NCBI RefSeq assembly: GCF_002917105.1
Contig: NZ_PQFZ01000001.1
Span: forward strand, 62,001-126,000
Length of the DNA stretch: 64,000 nucleotides
Source: Allobosea psychrotolerans
GTDB lineage: Bacteria; Pseudomonadota; Alphaproteobacteria; Rhizobiales; Beijerinckiaceae
Direction: 5' to 3'
The notes under the pieces are model-generated. The model searched no databases, was not told where the DNA came from, and saw nothing but the letters and a program-made list of their open reading frames with translations. This document shows positions 7,977 to 15,887 of this stretch, piece after piece (position 1 is the first letter of the stretch; each line of letters opens with the position of its first letter). Made by a program: the position numbers and the translations under genes.

Positions 7977-9449
7977 TCAGGATATTGAGCGGGCCCCGGG
8001 CGGGGCGCGAAAGCCGGCGCCGGAGCGCTCCAGCATGGCGCCGACGGCGATCGCCATGCGGTCCTCGCCGGCCGCCGCGATGACCTGCACGCCGAGCGGC
8101 AATTCCGCCTTCGAGAGGCACACCGGCGCGCTCAAGGCAGGCAGGTCGGCTCCTGTGGCAAGCGAGGCCCAGAGCAGGAAATCGAGATAGGGGCGCGGCT
8201 CGCCGTTCACGCTCAACCGCCTGGCATGGATGTCGGGCGCATGGTCGTGCGGGATCGCAGCCACGGGCGCGGGCGGGCAGAGCAGCACGTCGTAACGCGT
8301 GAAGAAGCTGGCCCAGCGCCGCTTCAGCGCCAGCCTGCGCTGGGAAAGCTGCTGATACAGCCCCGGCGTCATCCGCGCGCCGCGCGCCTGCAGGGATTGA
8401 TGCGAGAGATCGTTGGGGCTGAAGCCTGAGGCCTGCGCCTGGATGCGGGCGCGTATCTTTGGCGGCAGGCCATAGGCGACGACGGCGTGGTTGAGCAGCG
8501 CATAGACTTCGAAGGCCTCCGCGAAGCGCAGCGAGGGCCGGGCGGTCTCATCGACGGTCGCGCCTGCAGCCTGCAACTGCCGCGCCGCCTCGCGCACGGC
8601 GTCGGAGACTTCACGATCGGCCGGGGCGAAGGGGTCCTCGGCCCAGAGCGCCACCCGCAGGCCGTGCGCCGTCTCGCGCCGGGGCGGTGTCAGTACGGGA
8701 CCGGGCGTGGTCGCGTCGCGCGGGCCGGCCAGCACCGGCAGGATCATGTCGAGATCCCCGGCCGCCCGAGCGATCGGCCCGGCGACAAGGAGGTCGGGAT
8801 TGCGCAGCGTGCGCCGCTCGGGCGGCGGGGGAATGGCGCCCCAGGTCGAGACCAGCCCCCAGCTCGTCTTGAGACCGAAGACGCCGCAGGCATGGGCAGG
8901 CCAGCGGATCGAGCCGCCGAGATCCGAGCCGAGCTCGAAGGCGCACATGCCGGTCGCGACGGCTGTCGTTGCACCGCCCGACGAGCCACCGGGCGAACAG
9001 GCCGTGTCCCAGGGATTGTTCGTCACGCCATGGGCGGGGTTATAGCTCTGGAAATCGCCGGAGAAGACCGGGACATTGCTCTTGCCGATGATGACGACGC
9101 CGGCAGCGCGCAGCCTTGCGACGGCGGTCGCATCCTCCGCCGGGATGCGCTCGCGATAGGCCGGCAAGCCGCCGGAGGAGGGCAGGCCGGCCACGTCGAA
9201 GGCGTCCTTGATCGTGATGGGCAGCCCTTCCAAGGGGCGGGCTGCGCCGGAGGCGATACGCCTGTCGGATTCGCGCGCCGCGGCGCGGGCGAGGTCGCGA
9301 TCCTGGGCGATGATGGCGTTGAGGCCGGGATTGAGCGCGTCGATGCGGGCGAGGCTGGCTTCGAGCAGGTCGCTCGCGGTGAAACGGCGCGCGAGAAGCG
9401 CTTCTCTCAGGCTCGTTGCGGGGGCTGTGAGATCGATCGTCGCGCTCAT
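7977..9449 (-). CDS. Amidase-signature family hydrolase
   Basis: Hydrolyses a carboxamide to acid and ammonia. The 490-residue length fits the family. The Ser-cisSer-Lys triad is intact: Lys81 in TIKDAFDVAG, cis-Ser156 in GGSSGGATTAVATGM and nucleophile Ser180 in GSDLGGSIRWPAHACG. There is no signal peptide, so it is cytoplasmic. It sits 36 bases downstream of the marR-type gene on the same strand, so the two may be co-transcribed and the amidase may belong to the same regulon. The natural substrate cannot be told; it is not GatA, since the GatB/C partners are absent. Confidence 0.93.
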   Translation of the reverse strand: MSATIDLTAPATSLREALLARRFTASDLLEASLARIDALNPGLNAIIAQDRDLARAAARESDRRIASGAARPLEGLPITIKDAFDVAGLPSSGGLPAYRERIPAEDATAVARLRAAGVVIIGKSNVPVFSGDFQSYNPAHGVTNNPWDTACSPGGSSGGATTAVATGMCAFELGSDLGGSIRWPAHACGVFGLKTSWGLVSTWGAIPPPPERRTLRNPDLLVAGPIARAAGDLDMILPVLAGPRDATTPGPVLTPPRRETAHGLRVALWAEDPFAPADREVSDAVREAARQLQAAGATVDETARPSLRFAEAFEVYALLNHAVVAYGLPPKIRARIQAQASGFSPNDLSHQSLQARGARMTPGLYQQLSQRRLALKRRWASFFTRYDVLLCPPAPVAAIPHDHAPDIHARRLSVNGEPRPYLDFLLWASLATGADLPALSAPVCLSKAELPLGVQVIAAAGEDRMAIAVGAMLERSGAGFRAPPGARSIS

Positions 9450-9485
9450 CTTACAGCCTTCTTCATGCCGTGCTGGCCGGTGGCG

Positions 9486-9953
9486 TCAGCTGGCGTCGAC
9501 GGCGCGGGCCAGATCGCGCCATGCCTTGACGAGACGGTCGAGCTCGGCGAGGTCGTCGCCCGGGAGCTTGCCCAGCGTGTTGGCGACGAAATCGCGCTGC
9601 GCGGCGATACCGGCCTCGGCCAGCCTGCGACCTTCCGGGGTCAGATGCATTGCATAGGAGCGCCGGTCGCCGGCGATCGCCCGACGTTCGACGAGGCCGG
9701 CCTGGACGAGGCGGTCGGCGAGGCCCGAGACATTGCCCTTGGTGACATAGAGACGCTCGGCGAGTTCGCTCTGGCTGATGCCCTCGCGCTCGGTCAGCGT
9801 CGAGAGCAGATCGAATTGCGGGATCGAGAGCCCGAGCGTCCGGATTCGCGCCGTCATCTGCATGAGCATGCGCTGGTGCAGCCGCATGAAACGGAACCAG
9901 ACGCGATCGGGCTCGGCAGGCTCAGGGCTCGGGGCGAGGTTGGAGGCGGACAC
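9486..9953 (-). CDS. MarR-family transcriptional regulator
   Basis: A 155-residue winged-helix repressor of the MarR type, cytoplasmic and expected to dimerise. The core reads SIPQFDLLSTLTEREGIS, then SELAERLYVTKGNVSGLADR (recognition helix) and the wing RRAIAGDRRSYAMHLTPEG. It is divergent from an acyl-CoA ligase gene across a 134-base gap and upstream of the amidase. Aryl- or acyl-CoA thioesters are common effectors of such regulators, so control of the ligase is a reasonable inference. Confidence 0.92.
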   Translation of the reverse strand: MSASNLAPSPEPAEPDRVWFRFMRLHQRMLMQMTARIRTLGLSIPQFDLLSTLTEREGISQSELAERLYVTKGNVSGLADRLVQAGLVERRAIAGDRRSYAMHLTPEGRRLAEAGIAAQRDFVANTLGKLPGDDLAELDRLVKAWRDLARAVDAS

Positions 9954-10087
9954 GGGCTTCGGGCTCTCCGGGCGGAATTGATACGACCTAAACCATCTCG
10001 CTCCCGGGCGCGAGCCCCGCTTTCATATCCGCGTGGCTTGCGCCTATTCTGCCCGCAACAACAAGCAAGAATTCGGGGGAGGCGCCG

Positions 10088-11719
10088 ATGCTCGGGTTGA
10101 TGCAGGACTGGCCGCTGCTGCTGCACCGGATCATCGACCATGCCGCGATCCAGCACGGTACGCGCGAGGTCGTCAGCCGGGCGGTGGAGGACGGAGTTTT
10201 GCGGCGCACGACCTATGCGCAATTGCGCCGCCGCGCCCTGCAGGTCGCCAAGCGGCTCGGCCGGGAAGGCATGGCGCCGGGCGACAGGGTGGCGACGCTG
10301 GCCTGGAACACGGACCGCCATCTCGAACTCTGGTACGGCATCAGCGGCATGGGGGCGATCACGCATACGGTCAATCCGCGCCTGTTCCCGGAGCAGATCG
10401 CCGGGATCATCGACCATGCCGGCGACAGGATGCTATTCCTCGACCTGACCTTCGTAGCCCTGGTCGAGCAGCTGCAGGCGAAGATTCCGAGCGTCGAGCG
10501 TTTCGTCATCCTGACCGATGCCGCCCATATGCCCGAGACGTCGCTCAGGGGCGCGGTCGCCTATGAAGACTGGCTCTCCGAGGCCGATGACGATTTCGCC
10601 TGGGCGAAGCTCGACGAGGATACGGCGGCCGGGCTCTGCTACACCTCGGGCACCACGGGCGGCCCCAAAGGCGTGCTCTATTCGCACCGCTCCAACGTGC
10701 TGCACGCCATGGCCTGCGCGACGCCAGACTATCTCGGCCTGTCCTCGCGCGACACGGTGCTGCCGGTGGTGCCACTGTTCCACGCCAATAGCTGGTCGCT
10801 GGCCTATTCCGCGCCGATGACCGGGGCCAAGCTCGTCATGCCGGGCGCCAAGCTCGACGGGGCTTCGCTGCTGGAGCTGCTGGAAACGGAGGGCGTGACC
10901 TGCACGGCGGCGGTGCCGACGGTGTGGCTCGGCCTGCTACAGCATCTGGAGACGACAGGTGCGGGCCTCTCCACGCTGAAGCGCGTCGTCATCGGCGGTT
11001 CGGCCTGTCCGCGCGCGATGACGGAGGCCTTCGAGCGCAAATACGGCGTCACCGTTTCGCATGCCTGGGGCATGACCGAGATGAGCCCGATCGGCTCGTT
11101 CTGCTCGGTCAAGCCGATCTATCAGCATCTCGAAGGCGAGGCGCTCTACGACCTCAAGGTCAAGCAGGGCCATCCGCCCTTCACCGTCGAGTTCCGCATC
11201 ACCGACGACGCGGGCAAGGACCTGCCCTGGGACGGCGCGACCTTCGGCCGGCTCAAGGTGCGCGGGCCCGCTGTGGCTGGCGCTTATTTCCGCCGCGAGG
11301 ACGAGCCGATCCTCGACGAGCAGGGCTTTTTCGACACGGGCGATGTCGGCACTATCGACGCCGCCGGCTACATGCAGATCACCGACCGCTCCAAGGATGT
11401 GATCAAATCGGGCGGCGAGTGGATCTCCTCGATCGATCTCGAAAACCTCGCGGTCGGTCATCCCGATGTGCTCGAAGCCGCGGTCATCGGCGTCTGCCAC
11501 CCGAAATGGGACGAGCGGCCGCTGCTGGTGATCGTGCCCAAACCCGGCCGGACGCCCGGCAAGGAGGAGATGCTCGCCTTCATGACCGGCAAGATCGCGA
11601 AATGGTGGCTGCCCGACGATGTCGTGCTGGTCGAGGCGATCCCCCATACCGCGACGGGCAAGATCCAGAAGACGGCGCTGCGCGAGCAGTTCAAGGATTA
11701 TCGCCTGCCGGGTGTGTGA
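10088..11719 (+). CDS. Acyl-CoA ligase (AMP-forming), resembling 3-(methylthio)propionyl-CoA / medium-chain ligases
   Basis: Activates a carboxylic acid to its CoA thioester through an acyl-adenylate. The 543-residue product has the ANL-family motifs: CYTSGTTGGPKGVLYSHR (A3 phosphate loop), HAWGMTEMSP (A5), FDTGDVGTID (A7), ITDRSKDVIKSGGEWISS (A8 hinge) and the catalytic Lys in TATGKIQKTALR (A10). The N-terminus MLGLMQDWPLLLHRIIDHAA is the pattern seen in proteins annotated as DmdB-type methylthiopropionyl-CoA ligases, but this branch also takes medium- and long-chain fatty acids. A GGGGGAGG stretch precedes the start. It is divergent from the marR gene. Confidence 0.92.
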   Translation: MLGLMQDWPLLLHRIIDHAAIQHGTREVVSRAVEDGVLRRTTYAQLRRRALQVAKRLGREGMAPGDRVATLAWNTDRHLELWYGISGMGAITHTVNPRLFPEQIAGIIDHAGDRMLFLDLTFVALVEQLQAKIPSVERFVILTDAAHMPETSLRGAVAYEDWLSEADDDFAWAKLDEDTAAGLCYTSGTTGGPKGVLYSHRSNVLHAMACATPDYLGLSSRDTVLPVVPLFHANSWSLAYSAPMTGAKLVMPGAKLDGASLLELLETEGVTCTAAVPTVWLGLLQHLETTGAGLSTLKRVVIGGSACPRAMTEAFERKYGVTVSHAWGMTEMSPIGSFCSVKPIYQHLEGEALYDLKVKQGHPPFTVEFRITDDAGKDLPWDGATFGRLKVRGPAVAGAYFRREDEPILDEQGFFDTGDVGTIDAAGYMQITDRSKDVIKSGGEWISSIDLENLAVGHPDVLEAAVIGVCHPKWDERPLLVIVPKPGRTPGKEEMLAFMTGKIAKWWLPDDVVLVEAIPHTATGKIQKTALREQFKDYRLPGV

Positions 11720-11926
11720 CCGGGCCGCGCGCAGCCTATTCCGGGATGGCGGGTCGATGCCGGGGCGTGGCGGCATTCGCACGAGCGTGAGCTGAGGCGA
11801 GCAGTCACCGGGATGTGATCGCGGCGACGGATCCGGAGGCCGGATCATGGTTAACCTTCATTGTATGTTCATGCCAAAAGGCCGATATTTCCCACAGGGC
11901 GAGGCTCATTTGATGGGGGAATCGTC

Positions 11927-12310
11927 ATGATCTCGACATTCAGCATCAGCAAGACGACTGTCGCCGCTCTCGCCGCGGCAGTGATGTCCGCAGGCATCGT
12001 CGCATGGTCGGCGCCCGCCGAGGCGCGTCCCCATGGCGGCGGCTTCTATCGTGGCGGCATGGCCTTCCACGGCGGCGGCTTTCATCGCGGCTTTGCGCGG
12101 CCGGCCTTTGCCGGTCGCGCGGCTTTCTTCCACGGCCGGCATGTCCACCGCGGTCGCTTCTTCTGGGGCGCTCCGGCCGTCGCGCTCGCCTTGGGCGCAC
12201 CCTACTACTACGACAACTACTATTATGGCGGTGGCTGCTACCCGGTGTGGCGGCGCTATTACGCCCCTTGGGGCTATGTCGTGACGCGTCGGGTCATGGT
12301 CTGCAATTGA
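11927..12310 (+). CDS. Secreted His/Gly/Tyr-rich small protein
   Basis: A 127-residue exported protein of unknown role. The ATG at 11927 follows TGATGGGGGA and gives a Sec signal peptide ending near SAPAEA. The mature part is low-complexity: a His/Gly/Phe/Arg segment with repeated GGGF and HRGF units, then a hydrophobic stretch, a Tyr-rich segment (PYYYDNYYYGGG) and two Cys at the end (GGGCYP and MVCN) that could pair. Such proteins are frequent in Hyphomicrobiales and may bind metal or belong to the surface layer. The open frame continues upstream to 11861, but without a signal peptide. Confidence 0.75.
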   Translation: MISTFSISKTTVAALAAAVMSAGIVAWSAPAEARPHGGGFYRGGMAFHGGGFHRGFARPAFAGRAAFFHGRHVHRGRFFWGAPAVALALGAPYYYDNYYYGGGCYPVWRRYYAPWGYVVTRRVMVCN

Positions 12311-12617
12311 TGGCCAGCGCTGTGACGCCTAGCGAAATCCGGCGGCGGCCTACGTGGCCGCCGTTCCAAGATGGTCCGTGATCACGGCAAGCTCGATGGG
12401 ATATCCGGGGCTCTTCTCGCTTCGGAATTGTGACGCGGACGATTCCTGCTTCGCGGGCTTCCCGCGATGGGATCGAACGTCTCTACATACCTGCCAATGG
12501 GAAGTTACATCTGCCGGCGGAAAGTACTGTGGGCAGGGAGATGTTGCCGGTGCCGGTGATATAGGCGTCCTAAAGCAAGATTAAAATTGGCGGTTGCGCT
12601 GGCCGGTAACGCTGATG
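12311..12617. other. Gene-poor intergenic stretch
   Basis: About 300 bases with lower GC than the surroundings. The open frames here (for example 12354-12584) encode Trp/Cys-rich, non-protein-like products. I see no repeat of the dispersed families. It may hold decayed coding sequence. Confidence 0.4.
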
Positions 12618-12848
12618 TTACGAGAAGCGGCGCGAATCTTCTTGGGCGCCTCCAGGGAAAAGAGCAAATGCACCAAGCGCTGCGAGGATAATCGGCCATG
12701 TCGCGCTGACGAATGCGATCGCGATCGCATCGCTCCAAGTGACGCGGCGAATCGGCAACTCCACGATTGAGTTCAGGCCGAACCACACACCGCCAGCTCC
12801 ATAGATCAGCGCGAGCCAGATCATGAGAACGCTTTCGATATACCGCAT
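12618..12848 (-). CDS. Small two-helix membrane protein
   Basis: A 76-residue product beginning MRYIESVLMIWLALIYGAGG. Two hydrophobic segments (about residues 5-24 and 42-65) are separated by a charged loop (ELPIRRVTWSD), and it ends in a polar tail. This is a credible small inner-membrane protein with no recognised domain. The frame is open upstream to 12923, but the extra residues look random. The ribosome site is weak, and the base composition is lower in GC than its neighbours, hinting at acquired DNA or weak selection. Confidence 0.5.
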   Translation of the reverse strand: MRYIESVLMIWLALIYGAGGVWFGLNSIVELPIRRVTWSDAIAIAFVSATWPIILAALGAFALFPGGAQEDSRRFS

Positions 12849-13101
12849 TTCAACGATAACATTAAATTCCTGGTAATCACAGGATTGGTTTCCGTTTCGG
12901 CAGAGAACGGCCGGGGCCGGCACCTGCTTTGCGGGGCGTGCCGCCGACGCCCGGACATTCAGGCGCTGAGCGGCGGATTCTTGCCTTGTTCCGTCTCTAG
13001 AGGCTGGGCTGCCAGCAGCATGAGCTTCGTGCTAGTCAGCCCCGATCGTTCCTGCCCCAGGTTGTTCTTGCCCATAGTCTTCCCGCCCATCCGGAGTCAG
13101 C
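12849..13101. other. Divergent upstream region of the small membrane protein and pgm
   Basis: This 253-base gap contains the start regions of two divergent genes. An AT-rich stretch lies at about 12845-12885. No repeat or clear operator is visible. The plus-strand frame 12885-13133 overlaps the pgm start and is not protein-like. Confidence 0.4.
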
Positions 13102-14751
13102 ATGTCGAACGCGTTGCGGGTTCTCCGCATTGAGACGAGCCCCTTTCCCGATCAGGAGCCCGGCACGTCCGGCCTGCGCAAGGCGGTCCCGGTTTTCCAG
13201 CAGCCGCATTATCTTGAGAACTTCGTTCAATCGATCTTCGACGCCGTCCCGGAATTGCGCGGCGGCACGCTGATCCTGGGCGGCGACGGCCGCTTCCATA
13301 ATGCCGAGGCTGTCCGCGTCATCGTCGCCATGGCGCTCGCCAATGGCGTCGCGCGCATCGTCGTGGGCCAAAGTGGGCTTTTGTCCACGCCCGCCGTCTC
13401 GGCGATCATTCGCAAGCGCGGCGCGCAAGGTGGCATCGTGCTGTCCGCGAGCCATAATCCAGGCGGGCCGGACGGCGATTTCGGCATCAAGTTCAATGCC
13501 GACAATGGCGGGCCGGCAGCGCCCGCTGTGACCACGGCGATCTTTGCCCGCACGCGCGAGATCAAGGCATACCAGATCGCCGACGGTCTCGCGCTCGCGT
13601 TGGAAACGATCGGGACCACGACGCTCGGCTCGGGCCAGGTCGTCGAGGTGATCGATCCGGTCACCGATTACGTCGCGCTGATGCAGACCCTGTTCGATTT
13701 CGACAGGCTCGGCGCCCTGTTGCGTTCGGGCTTCCGGATGCGGTTCGACGCCATGAATGCGGTAACCGGTCCCTATGGCCGGCGCATCTTCGAGGAGCGC
13801 CTGGGCGCGCCTGCGGGCAGCGTCATGAATGCGGTGCCGCTGCCCGATTTCGGCGGGCTGCATCCAGACCCGAACCCGGTCTATGCGGCCGAATTGATCG
13901 CGGCGATGGCCGGGGCGGAGAAGCTCGATTTCGGCGCGGCCTCCGACGGTGACGGCGACCGCAACCTGATCGTGGGACCCGGCGGCCAGGTCGTGGCGCC
14001 AAGCGACAGCGTCGCGATCCTTGCGGCCAACGCCCATCTTGCGCCGGGCTATGCCGCCGGCCTCAAGGGCGTCGCCCGCTCGATGCCGACGAGCCGCGCG
14101 CTCGACCGCGTCGCGAAGGGGCTCAACCTGCCGCTCTACGAGACGCCGACGGGCTGGAAGTTCTTCGGCTCGCTGCTCGATGCGGGGATGATTTCGCTCT
14201 GCGGTGAGGAAAGCGCGGGGACGGGCTCGAACCATATCCGCGAGAAGGACGGCGTCTGGGCCGTGCTGCTCTGGCTCTCCATCGTGGCGGCGCGCAAGCA
14301 ATCCGTGACCGAGATCGTCGCCGATCACTGGCGCCGCTATGGCCGCGACTATTACCAGCGCCATGACTATGAGGAGATCGACAGCAAGGTCGCTGCCGAC
14401 CTCGTCGCAGCGCTCAGGAGCAGGCTCGCGACCCTGCCGGGGCAGAGCTTCGCCGGCATGACCGTCGCTGCTGCCGATGAATTCAGCTACACCGATCCGG
14501 TCGACGGCTCCGTGACCGAGCGCCAGGGCCTGCGCATCCTGTTCGACAACGATGCCCGCATCGTCTTCCGGCTCTCGGGGACGGGCACCAAGGGCGCGAC
14601 GCTCAGGATCTATCTGGAGCACTTCGAGCTGGACCCGGCGCGGCACGGGCTCGACCCTGCGCAGGTGCTGGAGCCCCTCGCGAAGGCTGCCGCGGCGATC
14701 ACGGAGCTGGCGGAGCGTACCGGCCGGACGAAGCCGACCGTCGTCGCCTAG
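13102..14751 (+). CDS. pgm: Alpha-D-glucose phosphate-specific phosphoglucomutase
   Basis: Interconverts glucose-1-phosphate and glucose-6-phosphate, feeding glycogen, cyclic glucan and lipopolysaccharide precursor synthesis. At 549 residues it has full PGM length. The N-terminus carries the substrate-binding PGTSGLRK. The catalytic phosphoserine is Ser117 in SASHNPGGPDGDFGIKFN, the magnesium loop is ASDGDGDRN, the sugar-binding GEESAGTGSNHIREKDG is present, and the phosphate-binding RLSGTGTKGATLR is at the C-terminus. It is a single gene with the double hairpin region downstream. Nearby manC and epimerase genes are also sugar-nucleotide related, but lie more than 35 kb away. Confidence 0.96.
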   Translation: MSNALRVLRIETSPFPDQEPGTSGLRKAVPVFQQPHYLENFVQSIFDAVPELRGGTLILGGDGRFHNAEAVRVIVAMALANGVARIVVGQSGLLSTPAVSAIIRKRGAQGGIVLSASHNPGGPDGDFGIKFNADNGGPAAPAVTTAIFARTREIKAYQIADGLALALETIGTTTLGSGQVVEVIDPVTDYVALMQTLFDFDRLGALLRSGFRMRFDAMNAVTGPYGRRIFEERLGAPAGSVMNAVPLPDFGGLHPDPNPVYAAELIAAMAGAEKLDFGAASDGDGDRNLIVGPGGQVVAPSDSVAILAANAHLAPGYAAGLKGVARSMPTSRALDRVAKGLNLPLYETPTGWKFFGSLLDAGMISLCGEESAGTGSNHIREKDGVWAVLLWLSIVAARKQSVTEIVADHWRRYGRDYYQRHDYEEIDSKVAADLVAALRSRLATLPGQSFAGMTVAAADEFSYTDPVDGSVTERQGLRILFDNDARIVFRLSGTGTKGATLRIYLEHFELDPARHGLDPAQVLEPLAKAAAAITELAERTGRTKPTVVA

Positions 14752-14829
14752 TGTTGGGTGGGGTCTGCAGGAACCGCGCCGTCCCGCTCGGAATGACGGT
14801 GTGGTTCCGAGTATAAGCAGCGCGCTTTA

Positions 14830-14873
14830 GATCACGTCGCATTCGGACGATTCCGTCCGAATGCGACGTGATC
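14830..14873. terminator. 20-bp perfect hairpin between convergent genes
   Basis: GATCACGTCGCATTCGGACG (14830-14849) pairs perfectly with its complement at 14854-14873 across a 4-base loop. Outer arms CTTTA (14825-14829) and TAAAG (14879-14883) extend the stem with a small bulge. It lies between the end of pgm (+) and the end of the GntR gene (-), so it can stop transcription from both sides. The perfect long stem also suggests a mobile palindromic repeat. Confidence 0.65.
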
Positions 14874-14884
14874 GATTCTAAAGT

Positions 14885-14939
14885 TTAGAGCATTGCTCTT
14901 GCGAAAAACCGGTACCCACTTTTTCGCGCAATGCTCTAA
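14885..14939. repeat. Dispersed palindromic repeat, family A copy 2
   Basis: Outer arms TTAGAGCATTG and CAATGCTCTAA, inner arms TGCGAAAAA and TTTTTCGCG, and a loop containing CCGGTACCCAC. The right arm contains the stop codon of the minus-strand GntR gene (14936-14938), so the element forms the end of that gene. Confidence 0.85.
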
Positions 14940-15751
14940 CGCACCTCGTTGACGTAGATATGGGCGCGGGTGGTCGCGCGGTGCTGGCCCAGGATGGTCG
15001 GCACGCCGGCCTGGTCGTAGGCGACTTCCTCGATCGTCAGCACGGCTTCGCGCCCGCTGAGAGCGAGCAGGGCGATGTCCTCGTCATTAGCGAGATCGGC
15101 CGCGATCTGCTCGCGCACGGCCGAGATGCGGATGCCGTAGCGCTCCAGCAGATGCAAATAGAGCAGCTGGGGCAGGGCGGCGGGATTGCGCGGCAGGCCG
15201 GGCACGCGCTCTGCCGCGAGGACCAGACGGTCATGCATCACCGGCTTGCCGTCGGCATGGCGGATGCGGTGCAGCTTCACCACTTCGGCATCCGGCTTGG
15301 TCTGCAGCAGCGTGGCCTGCTCGGTCGTCGCCCGCGCATGCTCCACGCTGAGCATCTCGCTGGTCGAGCGCGTCAGGCTGCCATCGGCGCGATGCAGCCG
15401 GAAATACTGGAAGAAGAAGCGCAGGCTGTGATGCGGGCTGCGGCCGGTCACCATCGTGCCGGTCTTGCGCCGGCGTGAGAGCAGGCCTTCCGCGACGAGA
15501 TCGCTCATCGCCCGGCGCACCGTGCCGACGGCAATGCCGAAACCTTGGGCAAGCGCGGTTTCGTTGGGAAGCACCATGCCCGGCTGCCATTCGCCGACCA
15601 GGATGGCCTCCGACATATGGCGCTTCACCTTCTCGTAAAGCGGGGCCGCATCGCTATTGGCCAGGTTGGGAAGCGTGGGCTGGGCGTTTGCCCGTTGCGT
15701 GGCGGGTTCTGAGGCAGCAGCCGTCGTTTTTTTGGCATTGACAGCAGGCAT
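14936..15751 (-). CDS. GntR-family regulator, HutC subfamily (UTRA effector domain)
   Basis: A ligand-responsive transcription factor of 271 residues. A low-complexity Ala/Thr/Asn leader is followed by the winged helix (PLYEKVKRHMSEAILVGEW, then NETALAQGFGIAVGTVRRAM). The C-terminal UTRA-type domain includes VVKLHRIRHADGKPVMHDR and the closing GQHRATTRAHIYVNEVR. The ATG at 15751 is chosen because the open frame further upstream (to 15976) runs through the divergent promoter region and M20 gene start and is not protein-like. It is divergent from the importer operon that starts at 15888 and is its likely regulator; a peptide-derived or amino acid ligand is an inference. Confidence 0.9.
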   Translation of the reverse strand: MPAVNAKKTTAAASEPATQRANAQPTLPNLANSDAAPLYEKVKRHMSEAILVGEWQPGMVLPNETALAQGFGIAVGTVRRAMSDLVAEGLLSRRRKTGTMVTGRSPHHSLRFFFQYFRLHRADGSLTRSTSEMLSVEHARATTEQATLLQTKPDAEVVKLHRIRHADGKPVMHDRLVLAAERVPGLPRNPAALPQLLYLHLLERYGIRISAVREQIAADLANDEDIALLALSGREAVLTIEEVAYDQAGVPTILGQHRATTRAHIYVNEVR

Positions 15752-15887
15752 GCGCTCGTCCCTATTTCTATATAGTTTATATGAAAGCGAGGTTCTTGCA
15801 AATGGCGACGCCAGTTGGGCCCGCTCGACGTCTCCATTGCAGATCGCGCCTGCGCGCGACAAGCGCCGTCTCGGCGCGCTGATCGCA
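15752..15887. promoter_or_regulatory. Divergent promoter region with AT-rich imperfect palindrome
   Basis: The 136 bases between the UTRA regulator and the importer operon contain the AT-rich stretch CTATATAGTTTATATGAAAG (about 15769-15788). Within it TATATA and TATAT flank GTT, the only such AT-rich patch nearby. It could serve as a -10 region or as the operator for the GntR protein. The HutC consensus GTnTAnAC is not matched exactly. Confidence 0.35.

Noticed and set aside
8487..10100. 537-residue plus-strand frame over the amidase and MarR genes
   Set aside because: It spans two good minus-strand genes and their gap; it has no ribosome site or domain.
12885..13133. 82-residue plus-strand ORF overlapping the pgm start
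   Set aside because: Cys/Arg/Ser-rich and not protein-like; it overlaps a certain gene in another frame.
13036..14646. 536-residue minus-strand frame over pgm
   Set aside because: Shadow of pgm; it lacks motifs and contradicts the strong plus-strand gene.
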